Shown: positions 33,210 through 44,040, numbered from the stretch's first letter. The stretch is DNA of 64,000 nucleotides from Flaccisagitta enflata (GCA_965153355.1 OZ231127.1:97278001-97342000); one strand, 5' to 3'. Numbers and translations: made by a program. Notes: generated from the sequence alone by a model not told the origin.

Positions 33210-34186
33210 TCAAAATAGATTTTTTAAGAGAGGTTTTTGATCAATTTTCCTTAGCTCTACCGGGGTATTATTCCAAAATGCTGGGGCCTTAGCACTAAAG
33301 CTGCTGGTTGCAGCTCGGGATTTACAATTAGGTAGCCTGAGGTCCAGTGGGTTTTGGGCCTGCCCTCGTAGATTATAATCAATATTTGGCATACTGATGC
33401 ATTCAGCTATCATTTCGGGGGCTCTATGATAGTAACAATCGTGAGTAAGCATAAGACATTGTTGCTCGTAAAGATCAGAAAATTTGAGGAGTCCTAGCTG
33501 TTTCATCCTGGGCTCTGTGTGTGCAGAGAAGTAGGACTTAGTGATTGTCCTGATGGCCCTCTTTTGGATTGTAATTATTCTTTTACTGTTTTGTGAGTTG
33601 CATCCTCCCCAAGCAGGAAGCCCATACAGAATATGCGGCTGAATGAATGAATGATACAATACTTTAAGGGTAGGGGCTGGGAGCACTTTTTTCACCCTGT
33701 TTATCATACTATTATTTCTTGATATCTTATTAGCCACATTTGTACAATGTTTATCCCAGCTAAGTGTACTGTCTATTGCTATACCGAGGAATGAAGCATC
33801 GTTGTCAACTGATAGAATTTCCCCATCCAGTAGGATATCTGATTGCTTGAAGTCATGGGGAAGTTTTTTCCTTCTGAATATGACAGCTTTAGTTTTTTTG
33901 GGATTCAGTTTTAGTTGATTTGCTTTAAAAAAGTCATTTATGCACTCTAGTTCCTTGTTTAAAGCAGCTATCAGGTTTTCGAGATTATTCCCTTCTATGA
34001 GGAGGTTGGTGTCATCAGCGAAGATAACACACTTCAGTTTGGTAGCTGAGGGGAGGTCATTGATATACAAGAGGAATAAAAGAGGTCCCAAAATACTGCC
34101 TTGGGGAACTCCAGTCTTCAAGGGTAGACAATTACTCTTATGGCCATTAAGATCGACTCTTGATTTCAAGAGTTTTTTTTTTCTTT
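33210..34186 (-). pseudogene. Non-LTR (LINE) reverse transcriptase, 5'-truncated
   Basis: The minus-strand frame (from about 34169) encodes GVPQGSILGPLLFLLYIND (RT block with LxPLLF), IFADDTNLL (catalytic FADD block), LNPKKTKAVIFRRK, FLGIAIDSTLSW, and a C-terminal region with LYHSFIQPHILYGLPAWGG. This is the order of the RT C-terminal half and tail of jockey/CR1-type LINEs. The N-terminal endonuclease and first RT blocks are missing. The upstream end abuts a poly-T/TIR junction at 34170-34187, and there is no authentic start codon. A stop follows Lys-Asn-Leu-Phe at 33210. The CR1-like subgroup is a tentative call. Confidence 0.88.
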
Positions 34187-34495
34187 TTTTTTGACAGCCA
34201 AATATGTTGAAGGAATTAAGTATCTTTTAATTAGGTTAGATACAAAAAATGAAGTCCGGGAAATAAGAACAAAGTAACAAAAATTAATCCTCCAGTTTTA
34301 GCCGGGTTTGCTCGGAAGGTACTGTACTCTTTTTTGGAATTTGATTATCTCAATTTGTTTAGGATGTGTGTCGTCAGCTTTCGTTTCATTTGAGAATAAA
34401 CATACTGTAAACCTTTCTTGAGCGTGAAAGCACTGCTAGTGAATGAGCACAAGAAATCACTTTGCTAAGAAACAGCTAGGATTGTTATGGAAAAT

Positions 34496-34710
34496 AACAA
34501 GGCCGGATACACGGCTACCCCAGTCGAGCACGGGTGGGCAGGGGCTGTTTTTGAGGTCACTTGGATCATTTGGGCAGGAACAGTGAGGCCAAAGACTGCA
34601 TAAACCACAAAAAAGTAATGTGTGACGGACGGACTGATGGATGGACGGACGGACGGACGGACCAATGGACCAACAAAGCAGGGTGTAGAGTCGCGTAGCA
34701 CGCGACTAAG
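34496..34710 (+). mobile_element. HINE-like element, family B
   Basis: AACAAGGCCGGATACACGGC, CCCCAGTCGAGCACGGG, GGCAGGAACAGTGAGGCC, TGTGACGGACGG and hairpin AGTCGCGTAGCACGCGACT (34689-34707). Confidence 0.92.
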
Positions 34711-34855
34711 AATTACAAAATTATTAAAATCATGAAAATAATGGATTTGATTAGATTCTTATCCATACCTCCTATGTATTCCAAGGTGTCACTAAACTTT
34801 TTCCTGAATAGTACATAAGCAAGTCGCATGCAAATAATTCACCAATAGATGCCTA

Positions 34856-34968
34856 AAAAGCAAAGTGTGACCGACCAACAGACCAACAGACCAACATACC
34901 GACGGACTGACAGACAGACCGACTGACATAACAGGTTATAGAGCCTTGCGCTCTCGACTTAAAACTGT
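34856..34968 (+). mobile_element. HINE-like 3'-end remnant
   Basis: AAAGTGTGACCGACC, GACC/GACGG units and GTTATAGAGCCTTGCGCTCT, a damaged terminal hairpin. Confidence 0.6.
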
Positions 34969-34991
34969 TAATTGAATGCGATTCTAAATCT

Positions 34992-35204
34992 AGTTGCAAA
35001 CACGCAACACTATAAGAGACTTTGTTTGTCTGTTACTCCGTCTGTCACGCTTGAGTTGAAAACGCGAAAAACTCGCATTCATGATACAGCAGTGTGTGGG
35101 AGTGTGTGAGAGAGGGTTTGGGGGTGAGGTTGGCGTGAGGCCAGGGGGTTGATTGCCCCTGTCCACCATACCTTAACAATATCGTGATGCCGTGTCACTT
35201 GTTT
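34992..35204 (-). mobile_element. HINE-like element, family D
   Basis: Hairpin AGTTGCAAACACGCAAC, AAGAGACTTTGTTTGTC, CCCCTGTCCACC, and the far end ATCGTGATGCCGTGTCACTTG. It ends 14 bp before a candidate acceptor. Confidence 0.75.
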
Positions 35205-35218
35205 CTATGTTTCTTCAG

Positions 35219-35300
35219 GAGCAATCGCCCGGGAACATCGGTAGAGGGCTGCAAATGCGAAGTTCGCCGTCCCAAAAGCCGACTACCACTTGGATCAAAA
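35219..35300 (+). other. Candidate downstream exon interrupted by a foldback
   Basis: TATGTTTCTTCAG precedes GAGCAATCGCCC. GC-rich, exon-like text continues to about 35297, where a foldback begins. It could be the 3' untranslated exon of the peptide gene. If exon 2 were skipped, phase 2 would also remain open for about 36 codons, including Cys-Lys-Cys. Both are inference. Confidence 0.3.
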
Positions 35301-35690
35301 AAAAAGACGCACCTATCTATTAATTGATAAAACAGATAAAAAAAATAATTTTAGCTATTTTCAAGAAAAACATTTTGAAAGATTTTCAAAAAATCTTTCA
35401 TTCTAGACCAATCCCAGACCTGTATCTCAAACGGTTTAGGAGCTAGAGCTCTGCAAAAAGAAGTACTATTTTGCTAGAATACACTTTTTTCATAGGGATT
35501 GCGAAACTGAAATAGGCAATGTTTTTACTCAAACTGATGCCATTTCTAAACGAAAAAAGATAGCAATACCAGATTGGCGCCAAATGAAAGAACTTTCAAA
35601 GGGCTTCAAAATGACCTAAGATTTTCTATAGTTTTTTGAAGATTTATTGGTTAAATTAACTATTTAAAAGTGCGTCTTTTTTTTTGATTC
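35297..35690. mobile_element. Foldback element, AAAAAAAAGACGCAC ends
   Basis: ATCAAAAAAAAAGACGCAC opposes GTGCGTCTTTTTTTTTGAT. The inner arms carry AGACCAATCCCAGA and AAACGGTTTAGGAGCTA, the core shared by several foldbacks here. Confidence 0.75.
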
Positions 35691-35889
35691 GCATGGTAAA
35701 TTCCCTGGAAATGCCTCAGAAAAATATCGACAATCCTTTCTTATTCATCATCCTTCAAGTTAAAGCTCTGTTAGATTACCTAATAATACTTATGAAAATA
35801 TAACGCCAAGAGTGGTTTCTCACTTTTACTGACTTACAATAAAGTTGCAAATAAAAGAAAAATAGAATTGATATGGTTGCCTCTCCCTT

Positions 35890-36012
35890 GCAAATGAAAC
35901 TTCAGTGGCTGGACAAACAGACCGACGAACGAACGGACGGATGAACAAACGGACGAAAAAACGAAAGTCCTCTGTGTTCTACAGGACTTCGTCCCCTTCG
36001 GGGCCGCTGCCC

Positions 36013-36016
<4 letters not shown>
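35890..36016 (+). mobile_element. HINE-like family C, 3' end
   Basis: GAACGGACGGATGAAC tract, AAGTCCTCTGTGTTCTACAG hairpin region and CCCCTTCGGGGCCGCTGCCC. Confidence 0.75.

Positions 36017-36017
<1 letters not shown>

Positions 36018-36045
<28 letters not shown>
36018..36045. repeat. (GA)n microsatellite
   Basis: Short GA tract directly attached to the family C end. Confidence 0.95.
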
Positions 36046-36047
<2 letters not shown>

Positions 36048-36104
36048 CAGGCAGTCAGATAGGCAGATGGTAAGACAGACAGACATATGAATAGATACCC
36101 AACC

Positions 36105-36410
36105 AGTAGCCCAAGGGCCGTATGTGTTCAGCAAAACCCGTTGCCCTGCCTTACATCATTGCGTTAGTGAGTGAGAGGGAGTTGGGCAGCGGCCCAAGAG
36201 GCAATAAAATCCTTTAGAAAACAGGGGGACTTTTGTTTATTTTATGGGAGAGAATTGATGAGGAGCTGAAGAGGGCTGATTAAGGGGCTTTGAATGTGTG
36301 ATGATTTATTCAAGGCTTAAGAAAGCTGTTTCAAAGAAGGATGATTGACAAAATGAGCCTGAGATGGTTGATTTGAAGCTTGAGAGAGCTAATTTTCAAC
36401 AATCTATCCA
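36105..36410 (+). mobile_element. HINE-like family C, 5' part and diverged core
   Basis: GTTCAGCAAAACCCGTTGCCC and GGGCAGCGGCCCAAGAGGC, then AAGGCTTAAGAAAGCTG-type units. Confidence 0.55.
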
Positions 36411-36676
36411 TGGGCACACTGGGTTGGTATCACCACTCAGCGGGACTATCCCAGCTAACTAGCATCCGTTAGCCATTCTGAACCTAACCACCCTATCCCA
36501 TTATAGGGTACCCGGGTACCCGGGTAATTTAGGGCCCGATTACCCTATAGGCACAATAGGCACTGCCTAGGGTCTCGCACCTAAGGGGGGCCCCGCGCCC
36601 AAGGGAAAAAAAAGAAAGACAAAAAAAATAGGAAAAAAAAAAAGAAAAAAGAGAAAACAAATGGAAATGGATAAAA

Positions 36677-36887
36677 AACAAGGCCGGATACACAGCTACC
36701 CTAGTCGCGTGCGGGCGGGTAGGAGCAGTGCTGGAGAAGGTCACTAGGGCATCTGGGCAGGAGCGGTGTGCTCAAAAAGCTCAAAAACGCCAAAAAAGTA
36801 AAAAAGGGACCAACCGACCAACCGACCGACCAACCGACCGACGGACCGACATAGCAGGGTGTAGAGTCGCGTAGCACGCGACTAAAA
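36677..36887 (+). mobile_element. HINE-like element, family B
   Basis: AACAAGGCCGGATACACAGC, CTAGTCGCGTGCGGGCGGG, GACCGACCAACCGACC tract and hairpin AGTCGCGTAGCACGCGACT. Confidence 0.92.
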
Positions 36888-36940
36888 AGATTAAAGAAAA
36901 AGCAGATCTTAAAAAGAATAATAATGTATAATTTTGAGGC

Positions 36941-37229
36941 CATGCAATTTGTTCCTGTCAAAAGCAATTTTTGTAAATTTCCCTGCATTATGATACAGTC
37001 TTTACACAGATTACCTAATCCTTTATTAGCTTATCACAAAAAGTTTAAACTGTAGAGCAGGCGTGTATATTGTTGAGTATTCCCCCCCCCCATGCAATTT
37101 TTTCCTGTCAAAAGCAATTTTTGTAAATTTCCCTTCATTATGATACAGTCTTTACACAAATTACCTGATCCTTTATTAGCTTATCACAAAAAGTTCAAAC
37201 TGTATAGCAGGCGTGTATATTGTTGAGTA
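36941..37229 (+). repeat. 150-bp tandem duplication
   Basis: CATGCAATTTGTTCCTGTC through GCGTGTATATTGTTGAGTAT occurs twice (36941 and 37091), separated by a C-run. Confidence 0.92.
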
Positions 37230-37714
37230 TATTGTTGAGTATATTGGGAATAAAATCTAATGGTTTGGAGATGAGGAAAAAAATCAAAAGCTTAGAAATC
37301 TTTTTTTTTTTTTAAAGAATTAGCACTTTTGGTAGAACCAAAAGGTAAAACTTGATTACTACAACACAATTTAACACTATTTAAACCTATATTATGTTAT
37401 GTTGTGTTTTTTTGCTTTGTGGGGGAGAAAATCATAGATTTTTGTAACGCGATGTGACGCGTCGCGGGGAAGAAAATCAAATGCAGGGGGGAATAAAATC
37501 AAATGCCGCTCAACTTTATACACCCCTGCTGTATAGTAAAATCCCACTCAAACGGATTCAAGGGACCAGATATCTTCATTCATTAGAGGTGGCAATCCTT
37601 TTTAGGCATTTTAGCTGTACCAACAAAATTTCATTGGCTTCATTTGAAGGGTGAGTGTAAAAACATTTTTATTAGTCAAAAAGAACTCTGCTGCATGAGT
37701 TTAGGAAAGAATGT
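37230..37714. other. No recognised gene
   Basis: A short exon-like segment at 37602-37650 (TTTTTAG before, GGTGAGTG after) is too small to support. Confidence 0.3.
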
Positions 37715-38682
37715 TTCTATAAGGCGTCTACAACCCACTTTGTTAATAGGTTGGTCAGTTGGTTGGTCGGATGGTCAGACTTTTATATGTTGAGGTGCAA
37801 ATGAAGATAAAATTTCGGTTTCAGTCTTTGTTCATAATTATAGTTATAATTATTGTGTGATTTTTTTTAATGAAATTTGCAATTTTGTAGTTTGATATCA
37901 TCTTATAAGGAAAAAAAACCCTAGTATGATAAAGGCATTGCTTTGTTTTATTGACAAAGACAAGAAAGAATTACTGGAAATCATAGATTCCTTAAAAATA
38001 ATAGTGCAAAAATTCAAAACCTGTGAAGGGAAAATTCTAAGACTTGAACAAATTGAACAATTTTGCATTTTCAAGAACATAGCCCTTATCTTATATGTTC
38101 TTAGAATGAGGCCATGTTTTTGAAAATGCAAAATTTTGTATTTAGAGAGAGTCTTAGAATTTTCCCTGAGACAAGTCAAGTTGTAAAAATAAATTTTCTT
38201 CAGATTTCCTTTTTTTTCTCCCCTTTTCACTTGCTCAGCACTCTTTTTTTATCTGCAAATGATTTTCCATGCAAAACTAAAAACAATATAACATAACAAT
38301 TATATTCTTTGATAAAAAAAATCTAAATTAGTAAAATTTAGAATATTGAAAAAACAGTTTTGACTCCTCTAATTTGGTCTTCGTTTGCACCTCGACATAT
38401 CACTTTTATTTCTATAAGTCAAATTTAGTCATTCTTAGTAATTTTAAGGCATTCTAAGTCATTTTAAGTCATTCTAAGCTGTAAGTCATTTTAAGTCATT
38501 TTAAGTCATTCTTAGTCATTCTTAGTCATTTTTGGTAATTACGTCATTTTGTCAGTTTAAGTCCTTTTTGGTCATTTTAAGTCATTGTAAGTCATTCCAA
38601 GTTATTCTCAGGCATTCTAAGTCATTCTACGTCAATCTAAGTCAGTCAGTCTTGCACGCGACTTATAGGTGTTGGCCTTGTT
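37715..38682 (-). mobile_element. HINE-like element, family A, with nested foldback
   Basis: CTACAACCCACTTTGT, GGTTGGTCAGTTGGTTGG, then after a nested insert TTTTAAGTCATTC units and the end GCACGCGACTTATAGGTG TTGGCCTTGTT. The terminal hairpin is eroded. Confidence 0.8.
37788..38397. mobile_element. Nested foldback MITE with TA duplication
   Basis: TGTTGAGGTGCAAATGAAG opposes CTTCGTTTGCACCTCGACA, between TA at 37786-37787 and 38398-38399. Inner arms include TTGCATTTTCAAGAACATAG and its inverse. Confidence 0.85.
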
Positions 38683-38764
38683 CTTTATTACAGTGCTATT
38701 TTTTCATTGTCACTTTGTATGATCATATCTTTTATGATAATTGAAAAAACGAATAAGGCTCAGA

Positions 38765-38945
38765 TACTATCATCCAAAACAAAGGTTCCCACCTTTAACT
38801 AGCATCAATTTTAGAGGAGTGCTGCTCCTAAAGAATTGAGCTACAGACCCCAGATTGGTCGCATTATTATTCACTTACGAGCAGGACCACTCCAAAGTTG
38901 ATACTTGTTTTCAGGTTGGAACCTTTTTTTGGAAGATACTATTTA
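38765..38945. mobile_element. Short foldback with CCAGATTGGTC core
   Basis: AAAGGTTCCCACCT..AGCATCAA opposes TTGATACTTG..AGGTTGGAACCTTT around CCCCAGATTGGTCGCA. Confidence 0.65.
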
Positions 38946-39020
38946 GCTGCAAAAGCTGAACCGAAAAAGAACCAAACATAGAAATTTCCATATTTGATAG
39001 TTGCATGGAAAGAGTAATAG

Positions 39021-39025
<5 letters not shown>

Positions 39026-39097
<72 letters not shown>
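39026..39097. repeat. (CT)n microsatellite
   Basis: Pure CT tract. Confidence 0.97.
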
Positions 39098-39101
<4 letters not shown>

Positions 39102-39357
39102 TCGAAGGCCAATCTCCGCTCAGGGTGGTAAAGCTGACCATTTGTAGTCAAAAAACTTGTGCTCAAGCTGAAATTACCAGAACAGATGGATTTGGTAAAG
39201 ACAGAATTTTTTTTATAAGGAAGTGAGTTAGGACTAAAGCTTATCATTCATAGGAGGCGGATTTTATTACTGATCCATTGGAGCAGGATTTCAATTTACT
39301 TTGAATGTTTTAAAAGTGGATTTTAATTGTTTTGTTGCAATTGCTGCAATGATAATA

Positions 39358-39792
39358 CACGCTGTATTTTGTCTAAGAACACTGTTTATAAGAACATCAG
39401 CCTCAGATATGGTGAAAAAATAAGAACATCTTAAGAACATGCCCAGGCTCAGATTTTTGCCCAAATACATTCTAAAGTACGCTTTTACATGATTTTTTGA
39501 GGAAACAATGAAAAAACGTTGTACAGAATCCTCTAACCTAAACAATTCAACCAATTACTTTCATCATTTACATTTTTTTAAATTTATTGACTTAATACTA
39601 ACAAAAATTGTAAAGACTGAGAATAAAATATATTCATTTCATTGAATATGACTAGTTAGCAACTATGATTAAGAACTTTCATGCTACAAAAAATAAGAAC
39701 GGGTTAAGAACATTTGAGGCTGAAAATTAGCAAAAAGTAAGAACGCTGAGCCTCACTTTGAAAAACTGTGTTCTTATAAAAAATACGGCGTG
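39358..39792. mobile_element. Inverted-repeat MITE with TA duplication
   Basis: CACGCTGTATTTTGTC opposes ATAAAAAATACGGCGTG with TA on each side. The interior repeats AATAAGAACATCTTAAGAAC and GGCTGAGA/TCTCAGCC, shared with 49.1-50.4 kb. Confidence 0.75.
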
Positions 39793-39794
39793 TA

Positions 39795-40057
39795 GTTTGA
39801 TCAGTTGTGCTTGGACATGTAATCATGTATCTACTTATGGGTAACAGCTTAAAGAAAATTTGTTTTTATTAAGCAAACTCTTATTTCATAAACACTATTT
39901 TATCAGCAGATGTTTTGCTGCTGCAATAGTTTCACGATACAAATGCATTAATAATTTTGTATCAAAACTACAAAAATTGCATAAGGGTGATAGTCAGCTT
40001 TATCAAATGCCACTTAATGTAAGAAGAGATGAAACATGAGTAGAGCCGCTGCTTCTA
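39795..40057. other. No recognised feature
   Basis: AT-rich DNA. Confidence 0.4.
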
Positions 40058-40297
40058 CTATCTTCGCCGAAAGAAACGCAGCAGTTTTAAAAATAGCATC
40101 AACTTTGGAAGAGTATTGCTCCTAAACGAGAAAAGCTACAGACCCCAGATTGGTCCCATTTTAAAGCCCTCTTTTAAATCTATATAATGGGACCAATCTG
40201 GGAAGTGTAGCATTATTCGTTTAAGAGCAGCATTCTTCCAAAGTTAATGCTATTTCTATAACTGCTGCGTTTCTTTTGGCGAAGATAGTAAAAGACA
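40058..40297. mobile_element. Short foldback with CCAGATTGGTCCCA core
   Basis: ACTATCTTCGCCGAAAGAAAC opposes GTTTCTTTTGGCGAAGATAG. Inside, ATCAACTTTGGAAGAG and ACAGACCCCAGATTGGTCCC face their inverses. Confidence 0.85.
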
Positions 40298-40465
40298 GAT
40301 GAGCGATGCTGAGGTTTATTGGGAGTCATAGGGAATTTGGTAGCTATAGGGAATGTGTAGAAATCCTTTGTGTTACAATTTGAGCCTCAAGGCTGATTGA
40401 TTTGGTGAAAAGGCTGAGATTTAGGTGAAAAGGTTAACAATTGATTTGGGCCTAAAAACTGATAT

Positions 40466-40662
40466 TTTTAGTTGCAAGCTATGCGACTCTACACCCCACC
40501 TTGTCTGTCCGTTAGTCCATTGGTCTGTCAGTCTGTTTGTCACACTTAACTTTTTTTTTTGCGGTCTTTGGCCTCACTGCTCCTGCCCAAGTGATCAAGT
40601 GACCTCAAATATGGCCCCTGCCCACCCGCACGCAACTGGGGTAGCCGTGTATCCGGCCTTAT
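40466..40662 (-). mobile_element. HINE-like element, family B
   Basis: Hairpin AGTTGCAAGCTATGCGACT, ACACCCCACCTTGTC, GCTCCTGCCCAAGTGATC, CCCGCACGCAACTGGGG, TATCCGGCCTT. Confidence 0.88.
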
Positions 40663-40880
40663 TTCCTTAAGGATGGCATAAAAGCCCCAAGGCAGATATT
40701 CAAGCCCAAAGGCACATGTTGTGGCGTGAATGCTAAGATAGGGTTTCATAGCTAGAATCTAGCACTAAAGGCCAGGATTTGGGTCTCAAGGAGGGAGGGG
40801 AAATGTAGGATGAAGAGAAAGGTATCCATGAGCAAAGAATAGGCTGCTGCCCAAATAACAGCACTAGAAACTTTGCTTCT

Positions 40881-41466
40881 ACATGTATCATGCCAAATTA
40901 GATATAAGAAAACGATGGCATTCTGCTTCTAAAAGTGCAAAAATAATTTTGAAAAAAGATTCAAAAAGCACATGAGCTCCGGTTTTTTGTGTAAAAATTT
41001 CATGGGTCTGGGTCAAATATTGTAACCACAATATCAATTTGAAATAAATTGAGCATTTAGAGGAGAAGCACTTTGAACATGATTTTGATTCTGAAAGTTT
41101 TTTTTGGATTGCTCTCATTTCTAAACGACTTAAGTTACAGATGCCAGATTGGTCCCAAATTAAAGCTTATCAAATTTTCTTTAATTTGAGACCAATCTGG
41201 CAAATGTGGCTCAAGCCGTTTAGAAATGAGAGCAATTTAAAGAAAAGCTTTCAGCATCACAATCATATCCAAAAAGCTTCTCCTCTAATTGCTCAGTTCA
41301 CTTCAAATTAATGTTGTGGCTAGAATATTTGACCCAGACTCATAGAATTTTTACACAAAAAACCGGAGCTTGTATGCTCTTTGAATCTTTTTTCAGATCT
41401 ATTTTTGCACTTTTAGAAGCAGAATGCCATCGTTTTCTTATATCTAATTTGGCATGATACACCCTG
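40881..41466. mobile_element. Foldback MITE, second CAGGGTGTATCATGCC copy
   Basis: About 95% similar by eye to 5520-6108. The left terminus is mutated (ACATGTATCATGCC); the right terminus GATACACCCTG is kept, followed by TATA. Confidence 0.9.
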
Positions 41467-41504
41467 TATATAAGGTGGGTGCACTTATGCATTTATTAGA
41501 GAAA

Positions 41505-42100
41505 CTTCGGCTTACGTGTAGGAGAGGACCGGACTTTTTTTAGCGTTTTTAACGAGTTTTTTTTTCACGAAAATTTCAAATCTGAAACAAGAGAACAATT
41601 TAGGTCATTGATCCGAGCCCATACCAAACCCCTACCCCTACACCCACCCCTACCCCACACCCACCTCTAAACCCACCTACCCCTAAACCCACCCCTACCC
41701 TAAACCCACCTACCTAACCCTAAACCTACCCAACCTGAACCCACCCAACCCTAAACCCACCCTACCCTACCTAAACCCACTCCTACTAAACCCACCTACC
41801 CCAACTAAACTGCCCTAACCCCACCTAACCCTAACCACTCCTGCCTCCCACCCCTACCCTACCCTAAACTACATTGTTTTCCCCACCCCTAACCCTAAAG
41901 GTTAGGTTAGGTTAGGGGTTTAGGGTAGTGGGTTTAGGGGGATGGTTTAGTAGGGGTGGTTAGGAAGGGGTGTAGGGTAGGGTTAGGGGCTGATCATTGA
42001 CCTAAATTGTTCTCTTGTTTCAGATTTGAAATTTTCGTGAAAAAAAAACTCGTTAAAAACGTTAAAAAAAGTCCAGTCCTCTCCTACACGTAGACCGAAA
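41505..42100. mobile_element. Inverted-repeat element with telomere-like core
   Basis: TACGTGTAGGAGAGGACC and AACAAGAGAACAATTTAGG arms at 41510-41612 are inverted at 41990-42095. Between them lie CCCTAAACCCACC-type units, switching to GGTTAGGGGTTTAGGG near 41900. Confidence 0.8.
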
Positions 42101-42597
42101 CTTCATTTAATGAGGGCCCCGCACCTCAAAGTGCCTAGGGCCCCGCGCATGGTTGTTTGGGCCCAGCTACCACTACAACAACAAGTCAACAATAACAACA
42201 ATTGGCGCTCAATAACATTGTTGTAGTTAACAAGACGAAATATTTGATCTTTTGTTTTTTAACCAAACATCTTTTTGCGACGACGCGCTCTCTAGGAGAT
42301 TGACTTGGCAATTTGTTTGCGCTTATGTTTGTTTCCAGTCAGATTTCTAAATAGAATTATAGAAATACGTTTTCGGTTGTAATGTTGTTATCATTATCCA
42401 ACTTTTATACATGACACATAAAAGATTTTTTCGCGACCATAAATTTTTTGGGCTTAACAACAGAAAATCCCAAAATTTGAGTTGACGAGGAACCGAATAT
42501 TGAACTTGTAGCAACTCCCCCCCCCCACCCCCGCAGCCCCCGCTCTCTCTGTGTCTCTGTCTCTCTGTCTTTCTCTGTCCCTCTCGTCTATATGTTG

Positions 42598-42599
<2 letters not shown>
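42101..42599. other. No recognised gene
   Basis: GGGCCCCGCACCTCAAAGTG near 42113 resembles GGGGCCCCGCGCC text at 36585, possibly another old repeat. Confidence 0.35.

Positions 42600-42656
<57 letters not shown>
42600..42656. repeat. (CT)n microsatellite
   Basis: Pure CT tract that replaces the expected terminal hairpin of the adjoining HINE. Confidence 0.95.
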
Positions 42657-42660
<4 letters not shown>

Positions 42661-43699
42661 CGGTCGGTCGGTCGGTCCGTAACACTTTGCTTTTTTTGTA
42701 TCGTCTATAGTCATTTGAGGTCATCTTAAGTCATTTTAAGTCATTTTTAGTCATTCTAAGTTATTCTAAGTTATTCTAAGTCATTCTAAGTCGTTCTAAG
42801 TCACTTTTCTACGATTGCAATTTTTGTCATTTTTTGTCATTATACATCATTTTAGGTCATTTTAAGTCATTCTTAGTCATTCTGAGTCACTATAATACAT
42901 TCTGAGTCACTATATGTTGTTATTAGTCTGTTTTAGAACTGGTTTATGGTTGGATAAGGTCTGGTATAAGTCTGGTTTAAGTCAGGTTAAGGTCTGGTTA
43001 AGGTCTGGTTAAGGTCTGGTTTAGGTCTGGTCTAAGTCTGGTTTAAGTCTGGTTTAAGTTTGGTTTAAGTCTGGTTTAAGTCTGGTTTAAGTCTGGTTTA
43101 AGTCTGGTTTAAGTCTGGTTTTAGTCTGGTTTAAGTCTGGTTTAAGTCTGGTTAAAGTCTGGTTTAAGTCTTGTTTAAGTCTGGTTTAAGTCTGGTTTAA
43201 GTTTGGTTTAAGTCTGGTTTAAGTCTGGTTTAAGTCTGGTTTAAGACTGGTTTAAGACTGGTTTAAGTCTAGTTTGAGTCTGGTTTGAGTCTGGTTTGAG
43301 TCTGGTTTTAGTCTGGGTTGAGTCTGGGTTGAGTCTGGTTTGAGTCTGGTATGAGTCTGGTTTGAGTCTGGTTTGAGTCTGGTTTGAGTCTGGTTTGAGT
43401 CTGGTTTAAGTCTGGTTTAAGTCTGGTTTAAGTCTGGTTTAAGTCTGGTTTAAGTCTGGTTTAAGTCTGGTTTAAGTCTGGTTTAAGTCTGGTTTAAGTC
43501 TGGTTTAAGTCTGGTTTAAGTCTGGTTTAAGTCTGGTTTAAGTCTGGTTTAAGTCTGGTTTAAGTCTGGTTTAAGTCTGGTTTAGGTCTGGTTTAGGTCT
43601 GGTTTAGGTCTGGTTTAGGTTCATAAAGTGATACAATAAGGAATCAGGTCAATTCAGTTATCTTTGTCTCGCACGCGACTTATAGGTGTTGGCCTTGTT
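42657..43699 (-). mobile_element. HINE-like element, family A, two core arrays
   Basis: CCGTCGGTCGGTCGG, CACTTTGCTTTTTTTG, a TTTTAAGTCATTC array (42715-42905), then about sixty 11-bp AAGTCTGGTTT units (42950-43620), and end TCGCACGCGACTTATAGGTG TTGGCCTTGTT. Confidence 0.9.
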
Positions 43700-43769
43700 A
43701 TCTATCCGGATGCTTCATCTTCAGAGAGGTACAATTTGATAAGCTGCTTTAGATAGTCTGGCTCCGTGA

Positions 43770-43930
43770 AACAAGCATCAATTTTGAAAGAGCACTGCTT
43801 CTTAACGAATAATATAACAGACCACAGATTGGTCCCATTTTAAAGAGTTGTCTTTGCTCTTTAAAATGCGACCAATCTGGGGTCTGTAACTCAATTCATT
43901 TAGAAGCAGTGCTCCTCCATAGTTGATGTT
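43770..43930. mobile_element. Short foldback with CCAGATTGGTCCCA-type core
   Basis: ATCAATTTTGAAAGAGCACTGC opposes GCAGTGCTCCTCCATAGTTGAT around ACAGACCACAGATTGGTCCC. Confidence 0.8.
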
Positions 43931-43934
43931 ACAT

Positions 43935-44040
43935 GGTGGTGAAAGTGGGCCCCATGAGATCATGGACGAGTGCCTTTCAAACATCAACTTCCACAAGCTG
44001 ACGAAGGTGACGACGGTCCAAATTCTGACAATTAGCAAAA
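43935..44040 (+). other. GC3-rich exon-like fragment
   Basis: One frame stays open from the ATG at 43923 to TGA at 44108. Between 43935 and 44030 its codons are strongly C/G-ending (CAC, ATC, ATG, GAC, AAC, TTC, AAG, CTG, ACG, GTG), unlike the AT-rich surroundings. No family is recognised. Either a captured or decayed exon, or chance. Confidence 0.3.

Larger units (their letters stand above)
31126..34407. mobile_element. 3.28-kb Tc1/mariner-type element with long inverted repeats
   Basis: TA at 31124-31125 and 34408-34409 flank CAGTATGTTTATTCTC and GAGAATAAACATACTG. Excluding a nested insert, the inverted repeats extend about 220-230 bp, to 31721 on the left and 34187 on the right (CTGTCAAAAAAAA). 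The interior contains a second foldback and a LINE fragment; no DDE transposase is recognised. The class is inferred from the TA duplication and CAG ends. Confidence 0.8.

Noticed and set aside
41620-41990. Chromosome end
   Set aside because: The telomere-like repeats are degenerate, internal, inverted and enclosed by matching arms, with ordinary sequence on both sides.
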